Shown: positions 35,840 through 47,235 of the stretch, piece after piece
Position numbering within the stretch: position 1 is the stretch's first letter
Layout of the letters: every line of letters begins with the position of its first letter
NCBI RefSeq assembly: GCF_029784165.1
Contig: NC_073696.1
Span: 234,423,271 to 234,487,270, forward strand
Length of the DNA stretch: 64,000 bases
Source of the DNA: Wyeomyia smithii
Lineage: Eukaryota; Arthropoda; Insecta; Diptera; Culicidae
Reading direction: 5' to 3'
The notes under the pieces: model-generated
Told to the model about the DNA's origin: nothing
The model's input: the letters and a program-made list of their open reading frames with translations, nothing else
The model's database searches: none
Translations under genes and position numbers: made by a program

Positions 35840-35990
35840 ACAGTCAGGTTTTTACGCGTTTTCTTACACAAATGTTTTACGACTTTTTTTTACGCGGATT
35901 TTCGAATTAAAACGGTTTTTTACACGTGTTTTGAATTACCACGAATTTTTGAATTAACGCGGTTTTTTTATACGATACCGACATAATTCC
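35840..35990. repeat. Old acgcgg minisatellite-like stretch
   Basis: ttttacgcg, tttacgcggattttcgaatt, acacgtgttttgaatt and aacgcggtttttt follow one another. They resemble the interior of the two MITEs at 47828-48037 and 49110-49438, but clear inverted ends are lacking. This is probably a decayed relative. Confidence 0.5.
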
Positions 35991-36047
35991 CTTTTTTCCA
36001 ACATGGGTTGGAAACCAAAAACGTCTAAGTGTTTATTGAATAAAAGA

Positions 36048-36268
36048 TCTAGTCGAAAATCTTTAGCTCGGTCGAAAAAGTTTCGATTCATCGTTCTACG
36101 CAGTTTTTTTTAAACTATACAAATTAAAATTATTCTTTTAAAATGCAGAAGCTATACTTGTAAAATATAGTTCACTAATTTTAACTTTCCCTTCTCTTTG
36201 GTGATGGATGAGATAAAAAGCAGTGGTCCTATTACATTACCTTGCGGTACCACAATATATTTTTACCT
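36048..36268 (-). pseudogene. RT relic, second of two tandem copies
   Basis: On the minus strand 36216-36262 translates as VVPQGNVIGPLLFISSI, a clear match to the RT motif VPQGS.LGPLLF. Sequence further downstream on that strand soon meets a stop. It is a diverged direct copy of 35573-35790 at a 480-bp offset. With no active-site box it is a fragment only. Confidence 0.7.
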
Positions 36269-37300
36269 AACAATTTTCGATTAGTATTCGTGGATTTGAA
36301 TGACTTCCTACTTGTTTATGCATGTTTTTAATTGTTTTCGATCCAGTAGCGCATACTAGACTGCTTAGGGTTTATTATCTCCTACTGACCGATTCATAAT
36401 TAGGTTAGTACACTGCGCTGAACTTCTATTCCCCTGCATTGCAAAAAAACTATAATTACTTACCCATAGGGTTAACCGGTGTGCAAAAAAAAGACAACGC
36501 CATAATAATCGCATATCGTGCTGTGGGAGCCCGCTGCGCCGTCACGCAACACTTTACAGTAAACTTTCGCACGTCCTTATCCTTCCCCAGACAGAAAAGA
36601 TGCACCTCGCTGAGCTGCATAACGCATACCGACCGACCGCCAAGATGGCACAATTCCTCAACCCACATTAACACGAAAAGTCTTGTTTCGCGTTCTGTCT
36701 ATTGCCAGTGCGACGGCGGAGCAACTTCTTCTCAGTCTTGTTTTTCTGCCCGTTATGCCTACGCTCAGCTGATTTGCCGAGCACGCACACTAGCGCGATC
36801 CACGGGGGGCTGTGATAAAACACAAATCAGATGCGCTTTCTAGTCGTTATCAGTGTGTTACACAGTTTATATTGAATATCGCGCGAAGGACGGCGGCGGC
36901 CAGTAAAACCAGCAAGAGAGTCAAACAGTGCGTCAACTCTCTCACGTGACGACAACGGTGATGACGACTGACAGGTGTATGTGCAGAAGTTTCCGCAATG
37001 GGTGAGATTTTCCCACGGCTATTGGCCGCGCCGCGCGTCGACTGGGTGGGTGGTAGAATTTTTACCACGAAACAGCATTCCACTAGCATCGAGTTTTGTT
37101 GTGGTTATACATGTATGCTTGCAGCTTCAATTTTTTGTGTGGCAGGGCGCCGTACCGTTCTCCAATACTGCGGTATGCGAGTGAGTATCCGAGCTGGAGC
37201 GGAGATTGTGCTCTCAGGATGTGCAAAACAACATGCGAGATGTTGGGGAAGCTGCAGGGACATTGTTGCTTCTTTGATTCTCTTCCGATGTTCAAAATGA
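36269..37300 (+). other. GC-rich unique block upstream of the coding exon
   Basis: The part at 36450-37300 is non-repetitive, with GC-rich patches and CG dinucleotides. It precedes a first coding exon, so it is a natural candidate for the promoter region. The open frame 36439-36843 has no recognisable domain. No TATA box with good spacing was found, so a TATA-less promoter is possible. Confidence 0.35.
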
Positions 37301-37927
37301 TTTTCGAACAGTGATGCCAGTTAATGTTTACGTCAACTCAATTCTATAAGCCCTTACAGTTTTGAAAGATACTAAGAGTTAGGTTGCCAATCTGGGAACC
37401 AGCATCAATATCCTCATCTGTTTCGCGAGAGCAAAATTTTGCTCCAACTTATCCGCGAACCATTTTCCAGTGGAACTGTGCTAAGCTCGTTCAAGGACTC
37501 GCATTCGAAGCTCACCGCAGTGTAAAAGTGTCACAAAACTCTAATAAATCTCTGATTTTTATTCAACTTCATCAAGTGTGGCGAGCGACTGGTAGAGCCC
37601 AGTCATCGCCATCGGTTGTCCGATATTTCCGGCGAATTCTCGAACGTCCATAATTACCATTATAGATTAACATTTGCAGAGTGTTCAACGGTGAAGAAAA
37701 TAGCAACCAACGGAAGCAGCGAACAAAAGAACAGAAATTACAGTGTTGAAAATCGATAAAAGCCGAGATTCCAACTGCGGTGCAAGGCAGAAGTAGAGAA
37801 AAACAGAGTGGTTTTTGAAACGAAAGTGCATTGAGCTGTTCATTCGATCGCTTTTTTCTGCCAAATCAGTGTTCAGTTTAGGATTTTCAAAACAAGAAAA
37901 AAAAACAGCATAAACATAGCTAAAATC
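37300..37927 (+). other. Probable 5' untranslated region
   Basis: This block leads without repeats into the start codon at 37928. The frame of that ATG is closed upstream by a TGA at 37832-37834, with no other in-frame ATG between, so translation must begin at 37928 if the transcript is unspliced here. The transcription start is not determined. Candidate initiators such as atcagtg near 37865 are weak. Confidence 0.4.
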
Positions 37928-37989
37928 ATGGCTACATACGCCGCATTCAAACACGTCGAGCTGTATAATGTTGGAAATACCAAAAAAAG
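37928..37989 (+). CDS. First coding exon of an unrecognised host gene
   Basis: The ATG at 37928 has A at -3 and G at +4 (aaaatcATGG). The exon encodes MATYAAFKHVELYNVG followed by N, T, K, K and the first two bases of a codon. It ends at the consensus donor AAG|GTAAGT (exon ends 37989, GT at 37990-37991), so the intron is phase 2. Reading through the donor meets a stop at once, as expected of an intron. Composition is balanced, there is no signal peptide or membrane segment, and the surroundings are non-repetitive, unlike the transposon frames elsewhere. I do not recognise the family. The next coding exon is not in the window with confidence. The intron runs at least to the ratchet-like site at 44578. 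Confidence 0.55.
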
Positions 37990-40900
37990 GTAAGTTTTTT
38001 TTTCTATCACACATAAAGAATTTTCTGTGCTGTTGCTGCATAAATCGATGAAGCAGAGCAGTTTTCCGTATTTAATACAACGAATCGGCCGACCTTGGCA
38101 TGGTGCACCGAAGTACGAAATAGATGGCCCACTTGGGATATATCCAGTCTAATTGAATGCAGGGGAACGGATTTGGGGACAAAGGGAAATGGCAGAGAGA
38201 GAGAGAGAGTCTCAAAGTGGCCTGCATTGGAATACATGATATCATCAAGAGGTGAAATTATGAATTAATTATTTCGATCAGACTTCTCGTCTGCAGTCTC
38301 GAATCGTTATCCGTGTACAGCACTTTTCGGAAGCACTGTGGGAACATTTCGGCTGTGTTTGCCTGCGCTCTTGAGGTGCGAGTGACCCGACCAGACGCGT
38401 CGGGAGGAATTTTATCGTTCGAAATCTACATATTTTTATATCTGCTGGCATTGAAGGTTGTCGTTACCCGGGACAGCACTACAGCATAAAATCCATGAAT
38501 ATGCATTACGTACGCGTTGGCGTGTGCCCAGAGCAGATGTGGATTTGTGGTACACACTAATTTTTGTAACCTGGAGCCGTTCAGTCTCTTCGGTCTTGAG
38601 TTTCGCCGGTTGATTGATGCAAGCACTTGTGGGTGTTTGCTGAGTGGTGGCTCAATTGTAAACATTTTCATTGCCTTACTGTTTATAAACGGCGCTAGCT
38701 TTTCCAATACTCAAAGACTGTTAAGACAATCGATAAATCAATAAGAATAATAAAAATAATTTTCGATTCAACCCTGAGTGCTACTGCGTGGTTCCAAATG
38801 GATTGGCTGCTGACTAGTGCAGGAATCAGCTGATTATGGTACTAACGAATAATCGATTTAACCCGGCTTCACGTGGAACACCGAAGGAGGCAAGCAGTGC
38901 GACAGTCCCCAGCTATAAAGCCTCGGCTTTTCTTGCCGTTTTGGCTACGCACCATTACCTTTGGATTATGGGTGACTTGACCTTGTATCTGTTTTGTTTT
39001 TTTTTTGTCTGTGTCGTTTTATTACGCTAGAAGTTAGATTAAGTCGTTGTTTAATATTCGGCCGAGAAAGCGGTGCCTATCGTAGGGCAGGCTGCCTGCC
39101 TTTTGGGGTTTGGCATCGATTTTCTCCTGCTCAAAGTTTGGTCTGAGCTTACTGTATGTAAATGAGTTGTTTGAACGGACCTAACGGTAGCAATACGACA
39201 AAGTTAGTTTTTTGGGTTGTGCCGTATTATAATTTTTGTTCTGAAGGTGATTTTTGATGAGTATCCCGCCATTGTTGGCGCAGTTAAGGAAGCTCGTAAC
39301 TATTGACGGCTGTAATTCAATTGAGGTTAACAATATTCCAGAAATGAATCGCCCAACCTTGAACCGAATTAGACTTACCGGAAGACGGTTAGAAACGAAT
39401 TGCGATTTTCCCCATCACTGCGCCGTTCGAATGCACATACAGGTTGAGCTACGAACCAATCATGAAACGTTTTCGAAAGGGATAAGAGAATCAATTATTA
39501 TTTCCAGGCAATTAAAATCAGCAAACATAGAAGAAAAAACACACGCAATCATGTACAATGAGAGGAGCACCGATGCGAATAGCAAACGATACACCCACCT
39601 ACCTTCCACCTAAGGGGAATGCCGATTTGGGTCACTCATGTGGTACTGGTTTCGTGGCGGTATGCCGACAGTGAAGGGCCCAGTTCCCGCGAAAATGTGT
39701 GCGTAAAAAAGTCTATAGTCTGTCAAGCTGCTTAAGTTACCCGATACCATTCTAAATTTTTGTAATGGATGGAAAATTCATCGATGTATGAAATTTTTGT
39801 ATTTTCAATTTTTATCTTTATTTTTGCACCTTTCATACCCGAAAATGATGGTGTAACATAGTAATGCGAAGTTTCAAATGCCAATTACTTTACTTTCGCG
39901 AAATGGATTTGGGTCATCAGTGTGACAATGGAGAAATAAAATGTGCTATATTTTTGTGACATGGTGGTTTTAATAAATAGGTTTTATTAATTGCATGAAT
40001 TTTACTGCTGTTAGACAACTTAACTTAAAAATTCTGAACTGAGTAGTGTAAGAAACATGCGATTAATGCTTTATTGCGATTTTGTAATAGTTTTTGCTTC
40101 TGTCAAGAATTAGTTCATCGCATCACAATTTCGTAAGAGATATGTGATGATTTTTGAATTGCAGTCAAATATGTTGGCTACCACACAAGATTCCAAATGA
40201 GCATTTCCACAAAAAAAAAAAAAAAAACATTTTGTTCGACCAATTTTAATTTGCCTGAAACTTTGCATAGATGTTTCTATGGCTTCGATAATTACAAAAC
40301 TTTCCCAACACAGCCGACACTAATGTATACAAACGATTGGACTTTGTAAAACAATTGTTGTTGTTGCTTTGTTCGCTCTGTCATTAGTCACATATAAAAG
40401 CTAGCGTGCAAAAATTTAGTCTCCATTGTTTATCCGATCATTGTAGCAAAAGTATGATTTACTGTAACCTGGATCGATCAGTAGCAAGCAGACTTGCCGC
40501 AGCGTAGCAGGCGACGATTTTATGTTTGTATGATTTTAGCAGCAGCACATGCTAATTTTATTGCATCATTCCGTAGCAGACGGAGCTTTGTTCTTTAGTG
40601 CAACAAAATTATTCAATTGTAGTAGTATTATTTTTCTACCACTCTCCATAACGTTGCTAAAGTAAAAAAAAAACTTTGAAATCTCGCTTTTCTTCTTAGT
40701 ATTCATTTTTTTAACGCAGACGACAATTGCAGCGTTTGAAAATGTTTCAATTTCTCCACCATTCCCTCATCTTTATCATTGTACTGTGTTTGAAATGTCT
40801 TCATATTGTGACACACCAATGGCATTTTTTTAACTTATTTATCAAACGAGTATTCCGAGCTGTGTAGTTGCAATAATCCAGCTGTTTAATTTGTATTACA

Positions 40901-41039
40901 CATACTAAACTACTCAATAACAAGAACAAACGATTTTCAAACTATTTAAACTAGTTTTAGAGTTAATATGATCGTATTTAATAAGAAACAATTTTACCGT
41001 CACTATTTGATCGCTTGAAATGAATGTAAAACTGCGGTT
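37990..41039 (+). other. Start of the first intron, mostly unique
   Basis: It begins with GTAAGT and a T-run. A GA microsatellite lies at about 38194-38209. The part at 38270-39700 is non-repetitive and moderately GC-rich, so it could hold intronic enhancers. Two similar gatttgggtca phrases occur near 39623 and 39906. A tataaaag at 40393-40400 is followed by a ttagtc 25 bases on, a weak promoter-like pair. No exon is supported. Confidence 0.35.
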
Positions 41040-41692
41040 CCTACCACGGAGTCGACTGCCTCTTCCTGGTTCTCTGCTGAATATAGTTTAGTTGCTCTTT
41101 CGTCAGGCATTCTGGCCACATGTTCAGCCCACTAAAGCCTTTCCCGCTGTATGACCTTAACTATGTCAGAATGTTTGCATACCTGGTACAATTCGTGATT
41201 AATGTGTCTGTGTCATACTCCATCTTCCAATTTACCGCCAAGTATTAATCGCTGAACTTTACGCTCAGATACTCCGAGCAATCGTCGATCAACTTCCTTC
41301 AGTGGCAATGCTTCATGTTCGTAAAGGGCAACCGGGAGGATCAGCGTCCTATACAGCGCTGGTTGAGTGCGAGTTTGCAAACTACGGGAACTTAGCTGGT
41401 CACGTAGTCCGAAGAAGGCTGCAGCTGCAACTCGTCGTTTCACTTCGCAACGCATATCGTTGTCACATGTCACAAGTGTACCATGATGAACGAATTAATC
41501 AACCACTTCAAATCGTTCCCCATCAATCTCCACTTCAGCACCAACACCACCGGAACTCCCATACTCCCTGCCAGCTAGCATGTACTTTGTTTTGGCATAG
41601 TTAATCTTGAGTCCCAACCTCGCTGCAACAGCAATAGTACGGGAGGCTAGACTTGGCTGCTCTGCCGCTTGTCCGTGGCCCGCTTGTGTCAT
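41040..41692 (-). pseudogene. RTE-type LINE fragment, RT C-terminal part
   Basis: Read from 41692 down, the frame gives ARLGLKINYAKTKYMLAG, then GGVGAEVEIDGERFEVVD, a stop (41495-41497), and in the same frame GTLVTCDNDMRCEVKRRVAA, ALYRTLILPVALYEHEALPL and RKVQRLILGGKLEDGV. After another stop comes HINHELYQVC and ending phrases near 41060 such as ARMPDERATKL. This order (K-T-K-Y-M-L, EVEIDG, the ALYRTLI.PV.LYG.EAW-like block, ILGG) is typical of the region after the YADD box in RTE-clade elements. The endonuclease and catalytic core are absent. It is a truncated fossil in the intron, antisense to the host exon. Confidence 0.8.
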
Positions 41693-41778
41693 TGATACCT
41701 TCTTAACGACGAGTTTGTTGACGGCTGAACAGTTGACGGAAAACTAATGCACTTCTCACGCAACGTTTGTTTTAATAC

Positions 41779-41938
41779 GGGGCCATCCACATACCACGTG
41801 GACAGATTTTTAACGATTATTAGCGTCCCCCCCCCCCCCCGTGGACAAATGCCCATATTAATTCTTTTTTTTTGTAAGGACCGTGGACATTCCACGACCC
41901 CCCCCCCCAAGCTGTCCATGTGGTATGTGGATGACCCC
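41779..41938. mobile_element. PIF/Harbinger-like MITE with 26-bp inverted ends
   Basis: ggggccatccacataccacg (from 41779) and the reverse complement of the end at 41913-41938 agree over 26 bp with two mismatches. The flanks are tac (41776-41778) and tac (41939-41941), a 3-bp target duplication. GGGGCC ends and 3-bp duplications fit PIF/Harbinger elements. Two long C-runs (about 41827-41840 and 41900-41908) sit inside. It is 160 bp and non-coding. Confidence 0.8.
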
Positions 41939-41941
41939 TAC

Positions 41942-43320
41942 CTAAAAACAATACGAAACGCAATCCAACTTTTTTTTCACTTTTTTCTATAATACCATGT
42001 GCGTAGCCCCGCCCACTTGTCGCGTTAGTCCTCTCCGTAGGTATTTAATTTAATTTACTTTAAAATAACTGCACGGGTTCCCGATCAGAAAGCCAAACAA
42101 AAATGTAACAGACACTTTTAGTTTGTTTTGAGGAAAACCTTTTAAATTGTCTTTACAATTTGATTTTGTTAGGTGTTAAAATAACAGAAATTATACTAGT
42201 ATCAAACCCATATCAAACTTCGTTATTAACGTATCAGATTCCTAACAAAATAAGATATCATAACAACACAACAAGAGCAGACTGAATACGTCTTTTATGA
42301 GTTGATTTTTTTTACCATCTTTGGAAGATGTTTTATTATTTTAGAGACTTGAAGATGAAGAAAAAATTACAACAGAAATGTGACCTAACAATAAAATCGG
42401 ATTAGTAAAATATATATAATAATATATATAATTTTATGTTGGAATGAAAAATCATCAGAAATGAGATTCGTAAATAGTTAAAAAATAAAAATTACCAGGC
42501 TACTTATAAAGAAACTGAAAACTTCATACACATGTGAAAAAAAAAATCATTGGGCGTCTCAATAGAACTGAATAAAATATGGAAAATAGCGAAGGTTTCC
42601 GTTGAATTCCACTACAACAAATTTACAAGTAATAATTCAAACCGTCTTAAGATACGTATTGTGGTTTTAACTTATAACCATTATCAGTGCTCATGTGAAC
42701 TGTTTACATACCTGTCAAGTAATTATTGATTCGTTGTAGCACTTCATCTCGTTACTTCAAAACTAGTTCGATAATATAAGTTCAATAACAATATTTATAC
42801 AGTATATATTTTATTGTTGGCAAATTGGCACGAGTAGAAATTTATTATTATTAGTTTCATAATGATGATTATTATATTAGCAGTAGCCTGCATTGGAACG
42901 ATAGTTTATATTAATGGGGTAATAAAATCAGTTTTATTTCTGGTGTGAACAGATCTCTTCAATGCAACAACACTTTCAAGGCTTTTCCTGCTAGTTTAGT
43001 AGGTTTTAAATAATAAAGTCCTTTATTTAAAAGCAGCCGCTTATTGTTATACCTTCCTGTTCGAAAGACAAAAAATCCTATGAGAAAAAACGGAACAACG
43101 TATAAACGGAAAGGAATTGTCAAGATGCTGGTAACAATGAAGAGCAGAAAGCGTATTGGTAATATGCAATTACGGTGCCATAATTTCTTAATGATTAGAA
43201 TGAGAATATAGCAATAACTCTATTTTCCAGTTGCTGCCGTAACAGACTCCGAACCTAATCTTAAAATGGAATTGCTGAGTTTCGAAGTGCTTCAAAACAA
43301 GAATCTTATTTAACTCAAAG
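41942..43320. other. AT-rich intronic stretch, no gene seen
   Basis: It contains AT dinucleotide-rich patches, for example 42409-42435. No exon, RNA gene or repeat family was recognised. Confidence 0.3.
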
Positions 43321-43500
43321 AAAAGCCTTGGTGCTACATTCCGATTCGGAACTCGACCTTCGCAGATAACTGTTAATATACAGGACGATTGTAAGGGTAG
43401 CGCTACGATCCTACTGACTCTAACAATCTCTCCCGAGCCGAGACTCGAACCTACGACGACTGACCTGTTAGACCAGCATCGTAACCTCGAGACCAGCTAC
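43321..43500 (-). mobile_element. tRNA-derived SINE, family 1 (reverse copy)
   Basis: The reverse complement starts gtagctggtctcgaggttac, has the B-box-like aggttcgagtctc, then gggagagattgtta, gcgctaccctt and gtcctgtatatta, and ends gaatgtagcaccaaggcttt. Compared with the copies at 30151 and 58231 it lacks about 20 bp around tgtgtataataaacag. The B box is the best preserved of the three. Confidence 0.85.
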
Positions 43501-44545
43501 TTAACTCAGTAGGAATTAAAAATATTTTTTATGAAACTCCAGACAAAGTAATAATGTTCAGGTAATCTAAACGAATACGGTTATTTATAAAAAATAACAC
43601 TAGAAACACTACAAACTTTTTCGTAGCAAGTCGTCAGGAAGTTTAACTCCGTGACTCTGTAAACTTTAACGGTAAATGCAATGCGTTCGTTTTAATATTC
43701 TTCCCAACACTACTGCGTAAACCTGCACCCCATAATTGGTGTTCTCAAATTTCTTACATTCGGACACCTACTTTCCACTTCGCAGTAATCGGCACTTAGA
43801 AACCAGGCGGCGAAACAATCGCGCACCGTCTCCGAACATGGGCTGCATTACATTTCGGTAACACGTAAGTGCGATTAATAATGCACGGATGCGATATGAC
43901 CCTTTGGTGGGCGGCAAATTTGAAGGAAGTTGGAGGTTTACAATCGAAGAAGGGGTGGGGTGTACCTTCGATTATTGCTACTATTGTGGTAAACGCGTGT
44001 CGCGGCACACTGATTGCCCTTTTAAGCCTCAGCGCTCAGGGTACCAATTCGATGCTAGGATACAGGCTGCAGTGTGCGATTCGAGCAATTAGAGAAAGCA
44101 CGAGGGCCTCATTCGGGGAGCTTACATAGGTGGTTATACAATCATCAAACAATCAACCAACTGCGTTGCGGAACGCAGACTGTGTGCCTATGATTATGAT
44201 TATTACGACCGTTTGGGACTGTCTCTGGACGTGTCATTTGTTGTTGTGCTCAGAGAGTGCAGGTTCCGTCATCGGTGTCGCCCCACCTGCAATATCGGTG
44301 TACCCTTTTCGTGGGAATAATAATTGGCATTTATGGAGGGCACACATAGCGGGGTTTTGTCTAGGTGGTGATTTAATTATTACTTTCGAAAGTTGATGTT
44401 GCATACGCAATAGCAGCGGCCGGAGATTGTTGTGGACGGGTCATTTACCCACTTAACGAACCTTTTTGGCGGAGATAGAAATTAGATTTATGGCACACGA
44501 ATTTTATCGTTGTTTACAGCAATAATGAGTTATGGTTTCCTTTTG
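43501..44545. other. Intronic unique block, possible regulatory DNA
   Basis: The part at 43700-44400 is non-repetitive with moderate GC content and overlapping chance frames on both strands. Nothing coding is supported. It lies directly before the ratchet-like site. Confidence 0.3.
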
Positions 44546-44546
44546 G

Positions 44547-44583
44547 CTAACTCAGTTTTTATTTCTTTTTTTTTCAGGTACGT
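44547..44583 (+). promoter_or_regulatory. Candidate second recursive splice site or 3' splice site
   Basis: A branch-point-like ctaac (44547-44551), a long T-rich tract and CAG (44575-44577) are followed at once by GTACGT (44578-44583). Like the site at 2799, this joins an acceptor to a donor. The donor half (GTACGT) is weaker than GTAAGT. It lies 6.6 kb downstream of the coding exon's donor on the same strand, so it would divide that gene's first intron. As an ordinary acceptor it would keep the exon's frame open for only about 33 more codons before a stop at about 44675, which is not convincing coding. Confidence 0.45.
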
Positions 44584-45935
44584 AATTGCGCCGAACGGTT
44601 ATAACTTTGATAAGGGTACTCAAGGTTTACAGCGATGCCTCGCTGTAAAGGAGAGGTATTCGGAGTGTCGACACTGATTAACCGCAGCATGAAGGACTCA
44701 CCTGGTGTGAAACCACATTTTGAGAAATCTGGTATAACTTACACTCATTACGAATCAATTATGTGTGTGGTTCAGGCCTCTCCGGGTGAAAGAAATTTAG
44801 CTCCAACTGGGATTTCATTTCCGACAACTAGCTGTCATAACCCACTTGTGGTACAGAGCGTATCGGCTTGCGTTATGCATATTTCTTTTTGGTCACTCTG
44901 TACAGCGTACACAGCAAAGCCGAGTTTGATCGAAACTGAAAAAAAAACTGATAGTTTTTATAGTTTTGCCAAATGGTTTCAGCTGGCTATTAACCTACTA
45001 ATAGCCACTTCTGTTTTCACTGTTCTACCCTGTCACTGTGACTTGCTGATTTTCCCACCATTCTTCCTAAATTCATTCACCGCTCGTATTCGAAGCATAC
45101 GCCAATACGAGTGTAAAAATGAATCATGACTCCGAGACTCTCCTGATCGGTAGTATTTTTTCATTTTTCCCAAGGTAAAAAACGACACAGAGTAACAATA
45201 TTTTGCATTTATACAAGATAAGTTTTAACTTGATAAAGAAATTGTTTGGTAAAATACAAGATAAAATGGCGAGTACATTCGGAAATTAAAAAAAAACACA
45301 CTAGTTAAGCTATGTAAACAAAATTACATACGGTAAAAAAATAATTGAAATCACCACAGACCCACGACAAAAGGCCATTTAAAAAAATTCAAAATAATCC
45401 TGGACAATTATTTTCCATGTTATAGAAGTTACAGTTTTGTGATCAATCCACAAAAGCGAAGTTTCATTTTTTTCATTTTTGCATATTAAAAATCATCGTA
45501 TTCGGCAAAGTTGTAGCAAATTTCGTAAGAAAAAACTTTGTCGAAGACACCATACTTCTGCCTATTTTAAAGGACTTATTCGGAGATTTCTACAGATTGT
45601 CACTAAAAATCAGTTCTTTCAATATAACTTTTAGTATTGATTTTCTACATTTGAGCGTGGAATGGTTAAAAAGTTATAATCTCTCATTTTTTCCAATTCG
45701 AACTTTAGCGGGGCTGTGTTTGCTAGTATATGCGAAAGGCTCTGGTGAACATGAAAATATTTTTTTTCTGTGTTACAGATGGAAAGGGAGGCCGCAGCCG
45801 GGCACGCCATTTGAGTTGTCAGCGACAAACCACCGTGCGAAATTGTTAATAAGTCCGCGCCATCTTGTTTCGATTTTTATCAAAAACATTTTTTTCTCAT
45901 GTCCATCCTTGCATTTCTATAATTTCAAAAGATTA
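44584..45935. other. Unique block, then repeat-like AT-rich DNA
   Basis: The frame 44635-45129 (164 codons) has no recognisable domain and sits in non-repetitive DNA, so coding is possible but unsupported. The part at 45350-45600 contains caaagttgtagcaaatttcg and tttgtcgaagacaccatac, language shared with the 27.6-kb region. Confidence 0.3.
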
Positions 45936-47235
45936 CACAGTGCAACAAAAATTGACTTTTTTTCTGCCTTGGTTTCTATATATAATTTTTTTGTGTATTT
46001 TGATGCAGAACCAAATTTCCCCGAGTTTGAACATATTTCAACTTAAGGGGCAACAATGGCGCCATTTTGAATATATGAGAAATCGGAAATTTTCGATGTT
46101 GCCATTTCGTTTTAAGACTTCAAATCAAAATTCTAAGAGTTTGTCCACATATAAGCATCTTCTTACCCATCTTTTAAAACTGAGCCCAAAACGGTGATTC
46201 TACGAAAACGATTTTGGCATGGTTTTAGTATATTTCACAAAGCAATATAATATCGAGTATATCTGAGCATTAATGGTAATGCACTAATATCTAGAAGTGG
46301 TAGTCAAATTATGTTTTAAATTGAGTAAAACAGTCTCAGGAATCGATTAGTAGGTATCTGATCCACGTAAAATGTCAGTAACATATCAATTTTGCCCCAA
46401 TTTCCTTACAACACTAAAATAGGTTAATCTCGACGGTAAATTAACTTATTTGAAATCTGTTTAATGTAATATCAAGAGTGTAAGCGTTATTCAAAGATAC
46501 AATATCAATCTGCCTTCACATGATCCTCCTCCTTATGCGGGGAGGGGGTTGCATTTTTGACCAGGACCGGTCGAAACATAAAAATCTCGCTGCAGCTATG
46601 AAACAGAATCATCGCGCCTTCGATAAAGTTGAATGCAACCCCCTTCCTGCAGAAAGGAGATGATCATGTGTAGATAAATTGATATTGTATCTTTGAGTAA
46701 CGCTTACCCTTTTGATATTACATTAAACAGATTTCAAATGAGGTAATTTAACGTTGAGCTAAACCTAGTTTAGTTTTGTAGGGGATTTGGGGCAAAATTG
46801 ATATGTTGCTGACATTTTACGTGGATCAGACACCTACTAATCGATTCCTGAGACATTTTTACCCAATTTAAAACATATGCTCAGGTATACTCGATATTAT
46901 ATTGCTTTGTAAAATATACTAAAAGCACGCCAAAACCGTTTTCGTATAATCACCGTTTTGAGCTCAATTTTTGTCCGATTTAAGATCTGTTTGTTTTAAA
47001 AGATGGGTAAGAAGATGCTAATATGTGGACAAACTCTTAGAATTTTGATTTTTGGTCTTGAAACAAAATGACGTCGAAAAAACATCGAAAATTTCCGAAT
47101 TCTCAAAAATTCAAAATGGCTCCATTGTTGCCCCTTAAGTTGAAATATGTTTAAACTCGGGGAAATTTATTTTCGCTTCAAACTTCATCAAAAAATCATA
47201 CACAGAAGCCAAGGCAAAAAAATTGTTGCACTGTG
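45936..47235. repeat. Long inverted repeat with arms of about 610 bp
   Basis: The left arm 45936-46555 and right arm 46632-47235 are diverged reverse complements around a 76-bp spacer. Paired landmarks include cacagtgcaacaa / ttgttgcactgtg at the outer ends, ttaaggggcaacaatgg / ccattgttgccccttaa, gtttgtccacatat / atatgtggacaaac, ttttacgtggatcag and its reverse, and gggggttgcatt / aatgcaaccccc at the inner ends. A transcript crossing it would fold into a long imperfect hairpin. There is no transposase frame. It could be a foldback-type element or two head-to-head copies of one repeat. Confidence 0.9.

Noticed and set aside
41827..41908. C-runs as a regulatory quadruplex near a gene
   Set aside because: They are internal parts of a MITE, so their placement is set by transposition.
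43889..44092. Zinc-knuckle-like CYYCGKRVSRHTDC
   Set aside because: A single short motif without flanking gag-like sequence or a second knuckle, and overlapping frames are equally open. Probably chance.
44578..44676. 33-codon continuation of the 37928 exon's frame from the acceptor at 44578
   Set aside because: The peptide ends at a stop without a terminal-exon signal, and the exon would start with a donor sequence. The ratchet reading explains the site better.
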